From Sweltsa coloradensis (lineage: Eukaryota; Arthropoda; Insecta; Plecoptera; Chloroperlidae): a stretch of 64,000 nucleotides of DNA. The DNA is taken from assembly GCA_024449915.1 (NCBI GenBank), contig JAMZAV010000073.1, positions 620,001 to 684,000 of the forward strand. Reading direction: 5' to 3'. Numbering within the stretch: the first letter of the stretch is position 1; each line of letters opens with the position of its first letter. The notes below the pieces were generated by a model that searched no databases, was not told the origin of the DNA, and saw only the letters and a program-made list of their open reading frames with translations. Shown here piece by piece: positions 46,691-55,776 of the stretch. The position numbers and the translations under genes were made by a program.

Positions 46691-47080
46691 TTGTGGCTCG
46701 TTGGTCTGTGGTTAGCGTATCTGCTTACCATGCAGAGTCCGGGTCGATCCGCTAAGTCAGTAGTTTTTAACTTCTGATTTTGGACTTAATCCATTCAGTT
46801 GTGTCCTTAGGATTTTAAACGTGACTTGGAGCTCTAGCAACGAAGCACATAATAAATTCAGAGTTGTTCTGAATCGGCTGTGATTTGGCTGATCGCGTGT
46901 TGCACTGTCCATACCACTGATTGCTTAATTTTCATTAAATATCGATCTTTGGTTGGTTATCGCTCACTGTCGATTGCGTCGGCCTAACAGGTTGGCTTGG
47001 ACGCTTTGATTAAAGTCCCACTGAAATCATTTATTAACTGAGGGATAGACCTAAATACAATTATTTTTATATTATATTAC
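46691..47080 (+). mobile_element. SINE family C, copy 2 (with tRNA-like head)
   Basis: The only C copy with a tRNA-like 5' part: TTGGTCTGTGGTTAGCG (A-box-like), TGCTTACCATGCAGAG (anticodon-arm-like) and GGGTCGATCC (B-box-like) at 46691-46750. The shared C body follows (CTAGCAACGAAGCACATAAT, ATATCGATCTTTGGTTGG, GGCTTGGACGCTTTG, CACTGAAATCA) with an AT-rich tail. This makes family C a tRNA-derived SINE of about 390 bp, with the other three copies 5'-truncated. Confidence 0.8.
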
Positions 47081-47394
47081 ACTCTGTACCCAAATTTATG
47101 TACGTATATAATTTATTTATTAACGAATCCAAAGATTCCAATTTTCTAGCCTTTATTTGATACTTGGCAATGTTTTACTTGTAACTGTGAACACCTTACT
47201 TTATTACAAACATCAAATGATTTGATGTAGACTCGGTCTCAGCAGAATGTTGAGTAAATAATTAACTAACTTTTTTTTTAAAAATAGGTACTGGACTGAT
47301 ATTCTTGATATCCAAGAAAACCGTTTCTCTGTTAGCCCGGCTGTCATTAGGTAGCATCTTACATATTGTTTGTTTCAAAAGTCATCCCTATGTG
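47081..47394. other. Spacer between two C copies
   Basis: AT-rich; no feature recognised. Confidence 0.5.
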
Positions 47395-47696
47395 AGCTGT
47401 ACCTTGGTAGGCCTGGTACTGGCTCCACTAGATGAATACCGCTAGTTGTTTCCATAATAAATTCTAAGGTTGTTCCGAGTTAGCCTGGTTGATTCTGGCA
47501 CTGTCCGCAGGTGGAACCGTGTCCAGCTTGATTGATTGGTGTCTCCTACTTAAATATGCCGGTCTCTAGTTGGTCATTGTTCGCTCGTCAATGATGTCGG
47601 CGACTTCAGGGTTGGCTTGGTTGGCCCCCACTGAAAATCAATTATGTGACTTGAGTACTAGATACGAATTTATTTATTTATTATTTATTTATTTAA
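47395..47696 (+). mobile_element. SINE family C, copy 3
   Basis: Contains CATAATAAATTCTAAGG, GTTGATTCTGGCACTGTCCG, TTAAATATGCCGGTCTCTAG, GGGTTGGCTTGGTTGG and CTGAAAATCAATTATGTGAC, ending in an ATTT-type tail. Together with copy 4 it shares the GTGTCCAGC...ATTG segment and forms a subfamily. No tRNA head. Confidence 0.8.
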
Positions 47697-48241
47697 TCAG
47701 AAATTTTCTAAGGTCAACTGGATTTAAAGTACAGATTAAAGTTTAGTGGAACACCCCATCTAACTAACTGACAAAAACTAAATATAACTGGAGCTATGAC
47801 CAGTTCATAGTGTGAGGCGTGGTCATGTAAGCGTAGGCCTACTGTGAAGTGTAAATATTATTTGAGCATTCCCTTCACTTCACCTAAAGTTTTCCTTTGT
47901 TGATCAGTTTTATAACTAAATAGGATAGATGCTAAATAAATAAAATAAAGCATGCATTCCAGTGAAAAACTTAAATTATGCTTTAAATGTAACGTGCAAA
48001 TGTGACATAAAACAACCAGTAACTTAAGTCACATTACAACTGTGTACTACAAGCCCCAAACATATTTATCATGATCTTGATAAGGATCATAGTTGGTAAT
48101 CGTAGAGAATATTACTGTACAGTTCATGGCGCACTGTCCCAAGTAAAACGCTATCATCACTTTGTACGAATGACTACGATAGTGATCTCGATTCCAGTTG
48201 TGACAATTGTGTTTAAAGCTGTATTGTGTGGTTTGGACAAA
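47697..48241. other. AT-rich non-coding DNA
   Basis: No supported feature. Confidence 0.5.
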
Positions 48242-48305
48242 CACTGCCTCCTAGATGCTCGTCACGGCTCCTCGAGGAGCCACGAGCAACATCTAGGAGG
48301 CAGTG
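48242..48305. other. 64-nt GC-rich hairpin
   Basis: CACTGCCTCCTAGATG (48242-48257) pairs perfectly with CATCTAGGAGGCAGTG (48290-48305). The inner GGCTCCTCGAGGAGCC is itself a 16-bp palindrome, and CTCGT/ACGAG can pair between them with small bulges. A 10-bp direct repeat, CAAACACTGC, straddles the left edge (48238) and lies just past the right edge (48309). It is pre-miRNA-sized, but the near-absent loop also fits a foldback insertion. No other copy is seen in the window. Confidence 0.7.
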
Positions 48306-49724
48306 GGGCAAACACTGCAGTGCGGTTTGATGTAGTTGTGTGTTGTATTGATGTAAGGTGGTGTTTCCAGTTCTGACGTGAACAAACATTATTAACGACT
48401 GGAGTAAAGAACAATGAAAACTGTTAAATTTCTATTTTATTTTTTTAATAAGTGAGAACTCTCGTAAGAAGATTGTCTCGTATGGGCCCATGACTTGATA
48501 ACTTCAAGCTTCAAGATATGAATTTGTAATTTTAATGTTTAATACATGATGTGTTTTACTTGTGATTTCCTTGTGGTAACAAGTTTATATTTAAATGTTC
48601 ATTACCTAAATGTATTTTGGTGGTTCACCTCTAGTCTACCACACTTTAAAGTTTGGTATCTTACGCTATACAGATTCTAACATTACCATGCTACTGGCAG
48701 CAGTGAATTACTGAAGGTAAACACAGCAAAGTCTTAATTTACTGAAGTGTGAGTGTTAGACTGTTTTGGTTCTTGATTGTTTTGGCATTGTGCAAGGAAA
48801 CTGTGCTGGAAAGACGAGTTTTTCTCTATGAAATTATTTTAAATTATCAACATTTGATCTTACTTGTAATTATTTCTGATGGACAATTTTCATGGTCTGT
48901 TTGACAAAAGGTTATTTTAAATTAATTGTGCAATGTGATTATTTACTTTTATAAAAAATAGGCCTAAGTACTCGAATCAATTACACAAAGTATGTCTAGT
49001 ATCTATCTACGATCACAGTAACTATTGATCGCAGCAAATGCTAACGGAAAACTGGTTACACGTAATGAAACTGTTCCACCGTGTGCTACTACTGTAAAAA
49101 CATGGCGGCATGCAATTATATTATTCTCAAAATATGTTTTCTTAGTAGATTATTTATTTTAGAAAATGCACAAAAATTGTGAATCACTATCACGGTTTTG
49201 TAGCCCCGTTTATGTCTCGGTGTTGTTCTCTTTAGTCTTGCGTATAATACGGCATTATTTATGGTACCAAATCCCCAAATAGGAATGTCTCTTTTTTTAT
49301 TATACTATTAATTAAATAAAGATCACAGAAAATATTGCATGTATAATTTACCCTGGTACCACCATGCTGAATCTCATACAATATTTAAAGGAATTTGAAT
49401 TTGTAGATTTCCCCACTTGTAAATTTTGATTTTCTCTTCCTTCATACGTGCTTGTTTCAATCATCATCATGTCTCGAGCTGTACATTGATTTGTGATATT
49501 GATTGTTGTAGTATCACTACATTCTCTCTGTAGAGCTTAGTAAATTAATTAATTAATTAATCCCTTCCTGTAATTGTACAGTTAAGAATAATGCACGCCT
49601 CTAATGAAGGTGTGGAAAACCATTGTCTTATTAACCTTGGGGTGCATGAGTTGTTCGTCGTGTTGATGTTAAGTGAATGTTTACAATATAATTGTTATTT
49701 CTTTGTTTTGTAAGAACAAAACAT
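48306..49724. other. AT-rich non-coding DNA
   Basis: A TTAA tandem tract lies near 49543-49561. No exon supported. Confidence 0.45.
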
Positions 49725-49730
49725 AATAAA
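49725..49730 (+). terminator. Possible poly(A) signal, gene unknown
   Basis: AATAAA followed within 25 bp by a GT-rich stretch (GTGTTGATC...GTTGTGTCG), the usual arrangement of a cleavage site. No upstream gene is identified, so it may be chance in AT-rich DNA. Confidence 0.2.
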
Positions 49731-50019
49731 AGTGTTGATCTAAAGTTGTGTCGTAAAATATATTTTATTTAACCATCATAGCAATAATTTATCCTACATC
49801 TTCTCACCATTGCATATATATATACCACAGCTATTCAAATTTAGTTACATTATTTTGTATATTAATGTTACCTTTTGTCCTACCAATGCTTCCAGTTCAT
49901 CGCCTGATCTTATTAATACAAATTATTATTAATAATTGGATGAGCGAATGAATATTCCATTTCACTACACTGGAGAAAAAAAAACAGAATGTTTTTTTTT
50001 GTATTTTTGTGTTTGTTAA

Positions 50020-50524
50020 CACGATTCCGGCTAAACCGATACTCCAATTGCGATGAAATTTTCTGGAGACCTTCGAAATATCTGAACTTAGAGCTGCCAC
50101 TTTTTTGAGCGCAATCGAAAAATTATGTCTCGTGAAAATCGCAATTTTACGATTTTTTCGATTTTTAACAACTTTCTTTGACTTATAGCACCTACGTGCT
50201 TTATCTAATTGTGATACATTTTTCACAGAACCTAAATTTTATGAATTAAATATTGGCGTGAATTTTGAGCGCAACCGAAAATCGCAATTTTACTTTTTTG
50301 TTTGTTTTTTTTACATTTCTTCGACTTATAACACCTACATGCTTTATCCGATTGTTACGATTTTTTTACAGAACCTTAATTTTATGAATTAATATATTTG
50401 TGTGAAATTTGAGCGCAATCGAATAGAAATTTCTCATGAAAATCGCATTCTTACGCTTTTTTTCTTTAAAAAAAATTACGCTCATCCAACAACGCGCCTG
50501 AAAAAGCGTTTGCGAAGCTTCGTA
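50020..50524 (+). mobile_element. Helitron-like element, copy 2 (non-autonomous)
   Basis: The interior has the style seen in many insect Helitron-type elements: GGCTAAACCGAT, GCGATGAAATTTTCTGG and a repeated GAGCGCAATCGAAA / GACTTATAGCACCTACGTGC module (about 50106, 50265 and 50411, with CTTATAACACCTACATGC at 50333). The 3' end repeats copy 1: ACGCTCATCCAACAACGCGC, hairpin AACGC/GCGTT, GCGAAGCTTC, but then GTAGT in place of CTAGT. No coding sequence. The 5' end is uncertain. Confidence 0.55.
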
Positions 50525-50820
50525 GTATTAATTGTAATTCATACATTTCATCATTCAAACATAGATTCAAAAATCATCATTCAAAAACACTAACTTCCTT
50601 AGTGTCTAGTTTAGAGATTTCGAGGGTTCCCTATAAAAATTCCTTACCTCTGGGGTCAACCTGGGTTAAAACAAAACAATGAACCTCACGCAAATTCCCT
50701 ATATATCCGTGCTGTTATGTTGTCGCCCTGTGTCACGTTTTGTTTTGTTTATGATGATCCGGTTAGTTTTAAATGGCTCGGATTGCACCGCTCGGCTTTC
50801 TGAGAATCGTGTTTACATTA
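50525..50820. other. Non-coding DNA
   Basis: Short segment between the Helitron-like end and the CpG-rich candidate promoter; nothing recognised. Confidence 0.4.
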
Positions 50821-51000
50821 GTGACGACGCCGACGGTCTGACCTGCGAGTAGAACGGCGCATGCGCTGTGCAGTCTGCACCGGCCGACGAGAAGATCGTT
50901 TGTAATTGGCGCGAAACGCTCACTCGTGAAACCTACGTTGAACGTGAAGCACGGAACGGATCGTTTGCTACCACTCGCCGACTCTCGTCGTAAACAAATC
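50821..51000 (+). promoter_or_regulatory. CpG-rich candidate promoter and first exon with NRF1-type site
   Basis: A CpG-rich block contains GCGCATGCGC (50857-50866, NRF1/Ewg-type) and many CGs (GACGACGCCGACGG, CTCGCCGACTCTCGTCG). It ends at a good donor, AAATC|GTGAGT, with GT at 51001. This is the layout of a TATA-less promoter with a non-coding first exon transcribed rightward. No acceptor or coding exon could be assigned downstream in the window, so the gene is unknown. Confidence 0.4.
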
Positions 51001-51580
51001 GTGAGTACTTCATGTTATGAAATAATTATTTCTTATTTTTTAATTAATTATTCCTTGAAGTTTATTCTGTTGGTCCTGGTCTGACATTTTTAAAAATAAT
51101 AACAAATAACAATACATTTTTGTACTGTCATTGTTAGTACTTTCGCGTTGTGTAATTAATATTTGTTTATATACACAATAAAATAAATATTACCATATTG
51201 TAGTGTATTCTTAAAATTATTTGTGTGTATTATTTTTTGGGTCGGAGGTTGTTTGGGAAAAGGACAAATTTTGATTTGTCGAATTTCGTATTTTCATTAT
51301 TGATAACGAGTTAAAACTTTAAAGCTGTTTTTTAGAAAAAGTAGCAATTACTGAATTAATTATTTGTCCTTATTATTGTCAGTTAAATGCTTACTAGTTT
51401 ACTATTTTTTTTCTTTAAAAAAAAGTACGCAGTGAAATGAATAATATGAGTGACCGTAAAGTACTGAAACGTTTTAATGAATAGATTTTTGGTTCAGAAT
51501 TCAGAGGTTGGGAAACGTAAAATTGTTCGGGTTTTCAGCGGAGTTTCGTATTTTCTTCGTTGACGGCGATTTGAAAAGTC
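51001..51580. other. AT-rich DNA after the candidate donor
   Basis: Presumed intron of the unknown plus-strand gene if the donor at 51001 is used. No other feature. Confidence 0.4.
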
Positions 51581-51766
51581 GTTTATCAAAGCATTGTAGA
51601 CTACATTGTGGATTATCAAAGCATTGTAGACTACATTGTGGATTATCAAAGCATTGTAGACTACATTGTGGATTATCAAAGCATTGTAGACTACATTGTG
51701 GATTATCAAAGCATTGTAGACTACATTGTGGATTATCAAAGCATTGTAGACTACATTGTGGATTAT
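51581..51766. repeat. 30-bp minisatellite, six copies
   Basis: The unit GATTATCAAAGCATTGTAGA plus CTACATTGTG repeats at 51611, 51641, 51671, 51701 and 51731; a first copy at 51581 has GTTTATC in place of GATTATC. Copies are otherwise identical, so the expansion is recent. Because 30 is a multiple of three and the unit lacks stops in several frames, long frames open on both strands; these are by-products. Confidence 0.97.
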
Positions 51767-52904
51767 GTTCATCCTGGTTACTGCCGGTAAACTGCACAGT
51801 ACATTATTCTTGTCAGTTTGAATACACTACTTTCTTTCGAGATTTGTAGTAAAACCGCTTTTTTGGCCCTGTGAGTAAGACGGAAAATGATACAAGTCGA
51901 AGTAGAACGAATTAATGAGGATCAGTTTACTTCGACGAACCAGTGTAGCAAGTTAGAAAGTCTGATGGCGTCTTTAGTTTACAAATTAAACGTTTCTGTA
52001 GCTATTCTGCCAAGTCGACTGTATATTGTATTGTAGTACAGTGTGCTGTAAACCGATGCATCCGCGATATATATTTTACATACTAACTTTTTGCATTACA
52101 TTTTAGTTTATATTATATCTCTCCCCAATATAATATAACGTAATAAATTGAGAAAGGTGATAGTACATTAATTGTATTCATGTCCATGTTGATATAAAAT
52201 ATTAACAATAATTAATATAATTTTTAGTGGTTTTTGCCTTATCGGAATCAAATCGAAATCGTGGTTTATTGCATATTGAGTATATCCTGGATGAAAGTGG
52301 AGAGATCCTTGAACAAATAGGAAGGGGGCGGGGGGTCCACTACCCTCAGAAATAAGAGCCGTGTTTTATAACCGTACCAGTCACTAGAGTAAACAAATCA
52401 AAATTGTCAAAAGAATTGAGCATACAATGGTTTTTGGCACAAAGTAAATTGGTACCAATCAGTTTGGCATTAATAGATAATTATTAGCGATCAATTCTAT
52501 TACCAATCGATATCGGTTCAAGATCAATTGGTGTCAATTGTAAATGTCAAGCGGTAATTATTGCATTCACACGTGGAACAATTGTCTGAAAATTGCAATT
52601 ACTTTACCATCAGTCAGATTCTTGCATTCAAACATACATACCCTACTCAAAATCAACGACTTTCTAGACTCGGCTCTTGTGTCACACTCGGTACTCGAGA
52701 TTACGTCAATACTCACCATGCAGTACCACCGGCAATCCTTACTGAAGTTGTCCCCTAAGTTTTTCACGGTCAAAATGTGAGTCTAACTAGGTCTTGGACT
52801 TTCCCTTCAAATTCTTATACGTTTAACCTAAAATTAGTAGGTTTCTTACTTACAATTTATTTACTTTATCTTTTAGCACTGCTACTTACAATGCCAAATT
52901 TTAC
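51767..52904. other. AT-rich non-coding DNA with a SINE A scrap
   Basis: CACCGGCAATCCTTACTGAAG at 52728-52748 matches the junction between head and body of SINE A, but too little is left to call a copy. Nothing else. Confidence 0.45.
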
Positions 52905-53030
52905 CAACAACCTATGAGCTTCTGATTCGGGAGGTCCCCGGATCGAATCCTGAGTCCTGACTGAAAGTTTTCCCGAGGAATCTGGGATTGAGTCCTCTTA
53001 CAAGTCGACAACCCTCGTATTGATTCCCAT
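52905..53030 (+). mobile_element. SINE family A, copy 6 (fragment)
   Basis: CTTCTGATTCGGGAGGTCCC, B-box-like GGATCGAATCC, CCTGACTGAAAGTTTTCCCG and GGGATTGAGTCCTC are present with internal deletions. Confidence 0.7.
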
Positions 53031-53149
53031 CCTATTGATTCACTTTAGGCTATATTGAACAGGGAAAACTGATTTGCGACTCTAGAAAGCTTTCTACGCA
53101 AAAAAAACTAATTTGTAATTTGTAATTTCTAGGTGAAAAGTTATGTCAT

Positions 53150-53350
53150 TAAAAGTATGAAAGTGTGTACGTCGCCGCGTCTTCTTCACGATATTCTGAG
53201 ATAGCGTCTATCTATCTATCTCCTGTTCCCGTGTAAACATGGCCGCGCCCATTGTGTAACACCTCGCACCTCGCTATTCATAGACCCTTCCTGCCTCGCA
53301 GATACTGACTCACATTCATCCGATAGCCCGAGCTATTTTAGTGTCAACAT
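53150..53350. other. CpG-richer segment, unassigned
   Basis: Includes GTCGCCGCGTCTTC, a short CTAT tract and ACATGGCCGCGCCC. It could be regulatory; no splice or coding evidence. Confidence 0.25.
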
Positions 53351-53502
53351 TGGTGTTTTAAACGCCCACTCGCCTCAAGGTCGCTACGAAGTCTACAATC
53401 ATAGCCAAGAATGGTGTTTCCAGAAGAGACTGCTTTAGTTATCTCGAGATTTACTTGTGTTGGTATGTGGCTTGCAAACCAAAACACAATACATAATAAT
53501 AG

Positions 53503-53556
53503 CACAGATAATAGAGTACACTACGTGGGCCCCCGTAGTGTACTCTATTATCTGTG
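53503..53556. mobile_element. 54-bp near-perfect palindrome with 7-bp flanking repeat
   Basis: The two 23-nt arms (53503-53525, 53534-53556) are exact reverse complements, beginning CACAGATAATAGAGTA and ending TACTCTATTATCTGTG. The 8-nt centre TGGGCCCC leaves a single T/C mismatch in the whole palindrome. Direct repeats ATAATAG lie immediately outside (53496-53502, 53557-53563), as a target duplication would. The arm sequence recurs alone at 62952. It looks like the two ends of a DNA transposon joined with no interior. CACAG termini suggest a CACTA/Chapaev-type element, which is inference. Confidence 0.7.
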
Positions 53557-53611
53557 ATAATAGGTTTCAGTTCAGGTAGCACTTGCTTCAATTTTAAATT
53601 TGTCGTCGGAA

Positions 53612-54142
53612 ACCTTCCCAGGGTGCAATGAAAGCCCCTCTTCAGGTGTCTAACTTGGAATAGGACAATTTGTGAAGGGATGTCCGAGGACTCAATCCCT
53701 TACATTCGCATCAACGACGGAGGAAAACCTTCAGTCAGGATCGCCGGTCAAATTCCAACTCGACACCTTCTCGCGGTTTGGCCGTGAATAGGGGAGTTTC
53801 ACTCCCTGAAACTAATGGCGAGCTCTGGGTCGTCGTCGGGGAACCCTTCCCTTTGACTACCTCCCGACGGCGACGACAAAGACAACACGGACGGATGATG
53901 ACACAGACGGAGACGACCACGACGTGGGGGAACTCCTGCCCTCCCCATATGCTTGTGGCTGGTTCTGACCAGCACAGGCCTGTCCACCCCTTGTCCCCCC
54001 GCGTCATCCCTTACGTCCCTCCCTTCGTCTCGATTAGCCAAGTTGCATAAATATGAGACGTAAAGCAATATCCAATCCAATCCAATCCGATCCTCTTACG
54101 GGATTCGAACCCGGGACCTCCCAAATCAGAGTGTCGGTGCAT
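53612..54142 (-). mobile_element. SINE family A, copy 7, split by repeat B copy 4
   Basis: The body half (53612-53749: CCCAGGGTGCAATG, GATGTCCGAGGACTC, AACCTTCAGTCAGGATCGCC) and the head half (54093-54142: TACGGGATTCGAACCCGGGA, CCTCCCAAATCAGAGTG) are consecutive parts of one minus-strand SINE A. Repeat B lies between them, inserted where the intact family reads CCGGTCTCGACGGG. Confidence 0.85.
53750..54092 (+). mobile_element. Repeat family B, copy 4, nested in SINE A
   Basis: Starts AAATTCCAACTCGACACCTT, continues GGCGAGCTCTGGGTCGTCG, CGACGACAAAGACAAC and CTTGTGGCTGGTTCTGACC, and ends GCATAAATATGAGACG with an AATCC-type tail (54070-54090). It is about as complete as copy 3. Being nested, it is younger than the SINE A copy around it. 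Confidence 0.87.
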
Positions 54143-55537
54143 CATTAACCGTAAATGTGTTATTTTTGTAATAATTTTCCAAGCTTGTGTTAAGAGACCA
54201 TATTTGAAAGTCCTCTGATCGCGCCATGCTCATATCCTTTCAAAACAACATTCCAAAGTTTAAATTTTGCGGGTGAAATTGGAGTGGTCCAGAATAATGG
54301 GAAACGAACTTTTTATTGGATATTTTACATTTTAAAATAAATTGGCTCATTCCACCATCTTACTTACAATTTTTTTTTAAATCAACTTTCAAACGATGGG
54401 CGACTGGCAATTAATTGTTATAAAAGACAGGCATTGCACAATGTTGGCGTGCATGATTCGCTACTTGTATTGCTATCTCTGAGTGTGCAATCTAAATGCC
54501 TCACCATATACATACACAGTTTACACACTGTCACATTCCAAGATGTCTTTCTGGAAGTTGTTTGCATTCCTTTCTACCAATGAGATCTGCTTTCGTTTTC
54601 ATCAGCTAAACAAAGACTATTGTCTGAATTACGTTGTTAGTTGTTAATACGGCGGAACTTTGGGATGTGAAGCGCAAATGAATGATTACTAATTGCCGTA
54701 AACACAGCCGCTTTGAAAGTAAGCTAATGAAAGTTGTTTCCCACGTTTTTTCTCGAGATGAGAAGATGAATTGAGGATGTCTTAATCATATGTTTCTGCA
54801 CCAGCCTTCATAAATGGTTGTGTGGATGAGTTTCTTTCTATTAATATTTAATTAAGTGCTACGCGTTACGTTGTTTTGTATGTTATGGGAAGATGGAAAA
54901 TTAAAATAATAACCAACACTGATACTTTGGCAAGAGCGTCGGTGAGTGTGTTGAAAGTTTTGGCGTCGATCTCGGGAAAAAACTTTTACGACAAATTTGA
55001 TGCTAAAAACAATGCGTTTAAAAAAGCGTCAGTTTCAATTTATAGTGCGTTTTTAGGTTTATGGAGTTTTATCAAATTATGTCTGAAGGAAATGGTTTTG
55101 CAAACACTAGCCAATTTATTTCCAATTATTGTCATTGTGTGCCTCTATATTTACATTTTTTGGTGGGGTGGTGTGGTTAGATGTCTTATTTTCTCCCACA
55201 GTTAAACACCACGTAGGAAAGCTACCTGTTGCACACTTTACACAAATTTAACCCTGATCTTGTCAAAGAAGGAAATGGGTGGGTGATTGTAACTGACATT
55301 GAGTATTCTTCTCATCTCATATTTACGACAGATTATGAGTGGGTGATTTCACCGATGTTTCTTGGCTACCTATTTAAGGATTGACGATCTTTTTATGATA
55401 TGTCTGGATCCCTATAAACAGAATATTCAAATCTTATTCCATCATTATGACTTGTATGGTCTGTCTAACATGTTTTCTTTGGAGTGAAGTCTTTATGGTT
55501 TTATTAGCCCTAGATCATGCATGGTGAAGGTCCACCA
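54143..55537. other. AT-rich intergenic DNA
   Basis: The 109-codon open frame at 54876-55205 is AT-rich and has no recognisable domain. Nothing else supported. Confidence 0.4.
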
Positions 55538-55768
55538 CAGTGGCGTATCCTTCAAGGTCATTTTGGTGAAAATCTGTGCGTTTTAAAGCATCACAATAAC
55601 CAAATTAGTATCTAAATTTGTTTGTTCAGATAGTAATTTGCTTTAGTTTTGAAATAAAACAGTATTCTATGTTCTTCACTGAAAAGTTTAAGTGCATTTT
55701 CACACGTTTCGTTGGCAAAAGGGGGGGGTTGTCCCCCCCCCACCCCTCCCCCGTTGGATACGGCACTG
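55538..55768. mobile_element. 231-bp hAT-type MITE with 8-bp target duplication
   Basis: Termini CAGTGGCGTATCC (55538) and GGATACGGCACTG (ending 55768) are inverted repeats with one mismatch and fit the hAT CAGTGGCGTA... type. Flanking 8-mers GTCCACCA (55530-55537) and GTCCACTA (55769-55776) differ at one base, matching the 8-bp duplication of hAT elements. The interior is AT-rich with a G-run/C-run hairpin (about 55720-55745) and no transposase. Confidence 0.85.
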
Positions 55769-55776
55769 GTCCACTA

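Noticed and set aside
51581..51766. CRISPR-like array
   Set aside because: Units are contiguous with no unique spacers, and the genome is animal.
51494..51849. Decapeptide-repeat proteins with regular Cys/His
   Set aside because: Thirty-bp minisatellite open in several frames on both strands at once; no start context or splice support singles out one frame.
54876..55205. 109-codon plus-strand frame
   Set aside because: AT-rich sequence with no recognisable family; frames of this length occur by chance across 64 kb.
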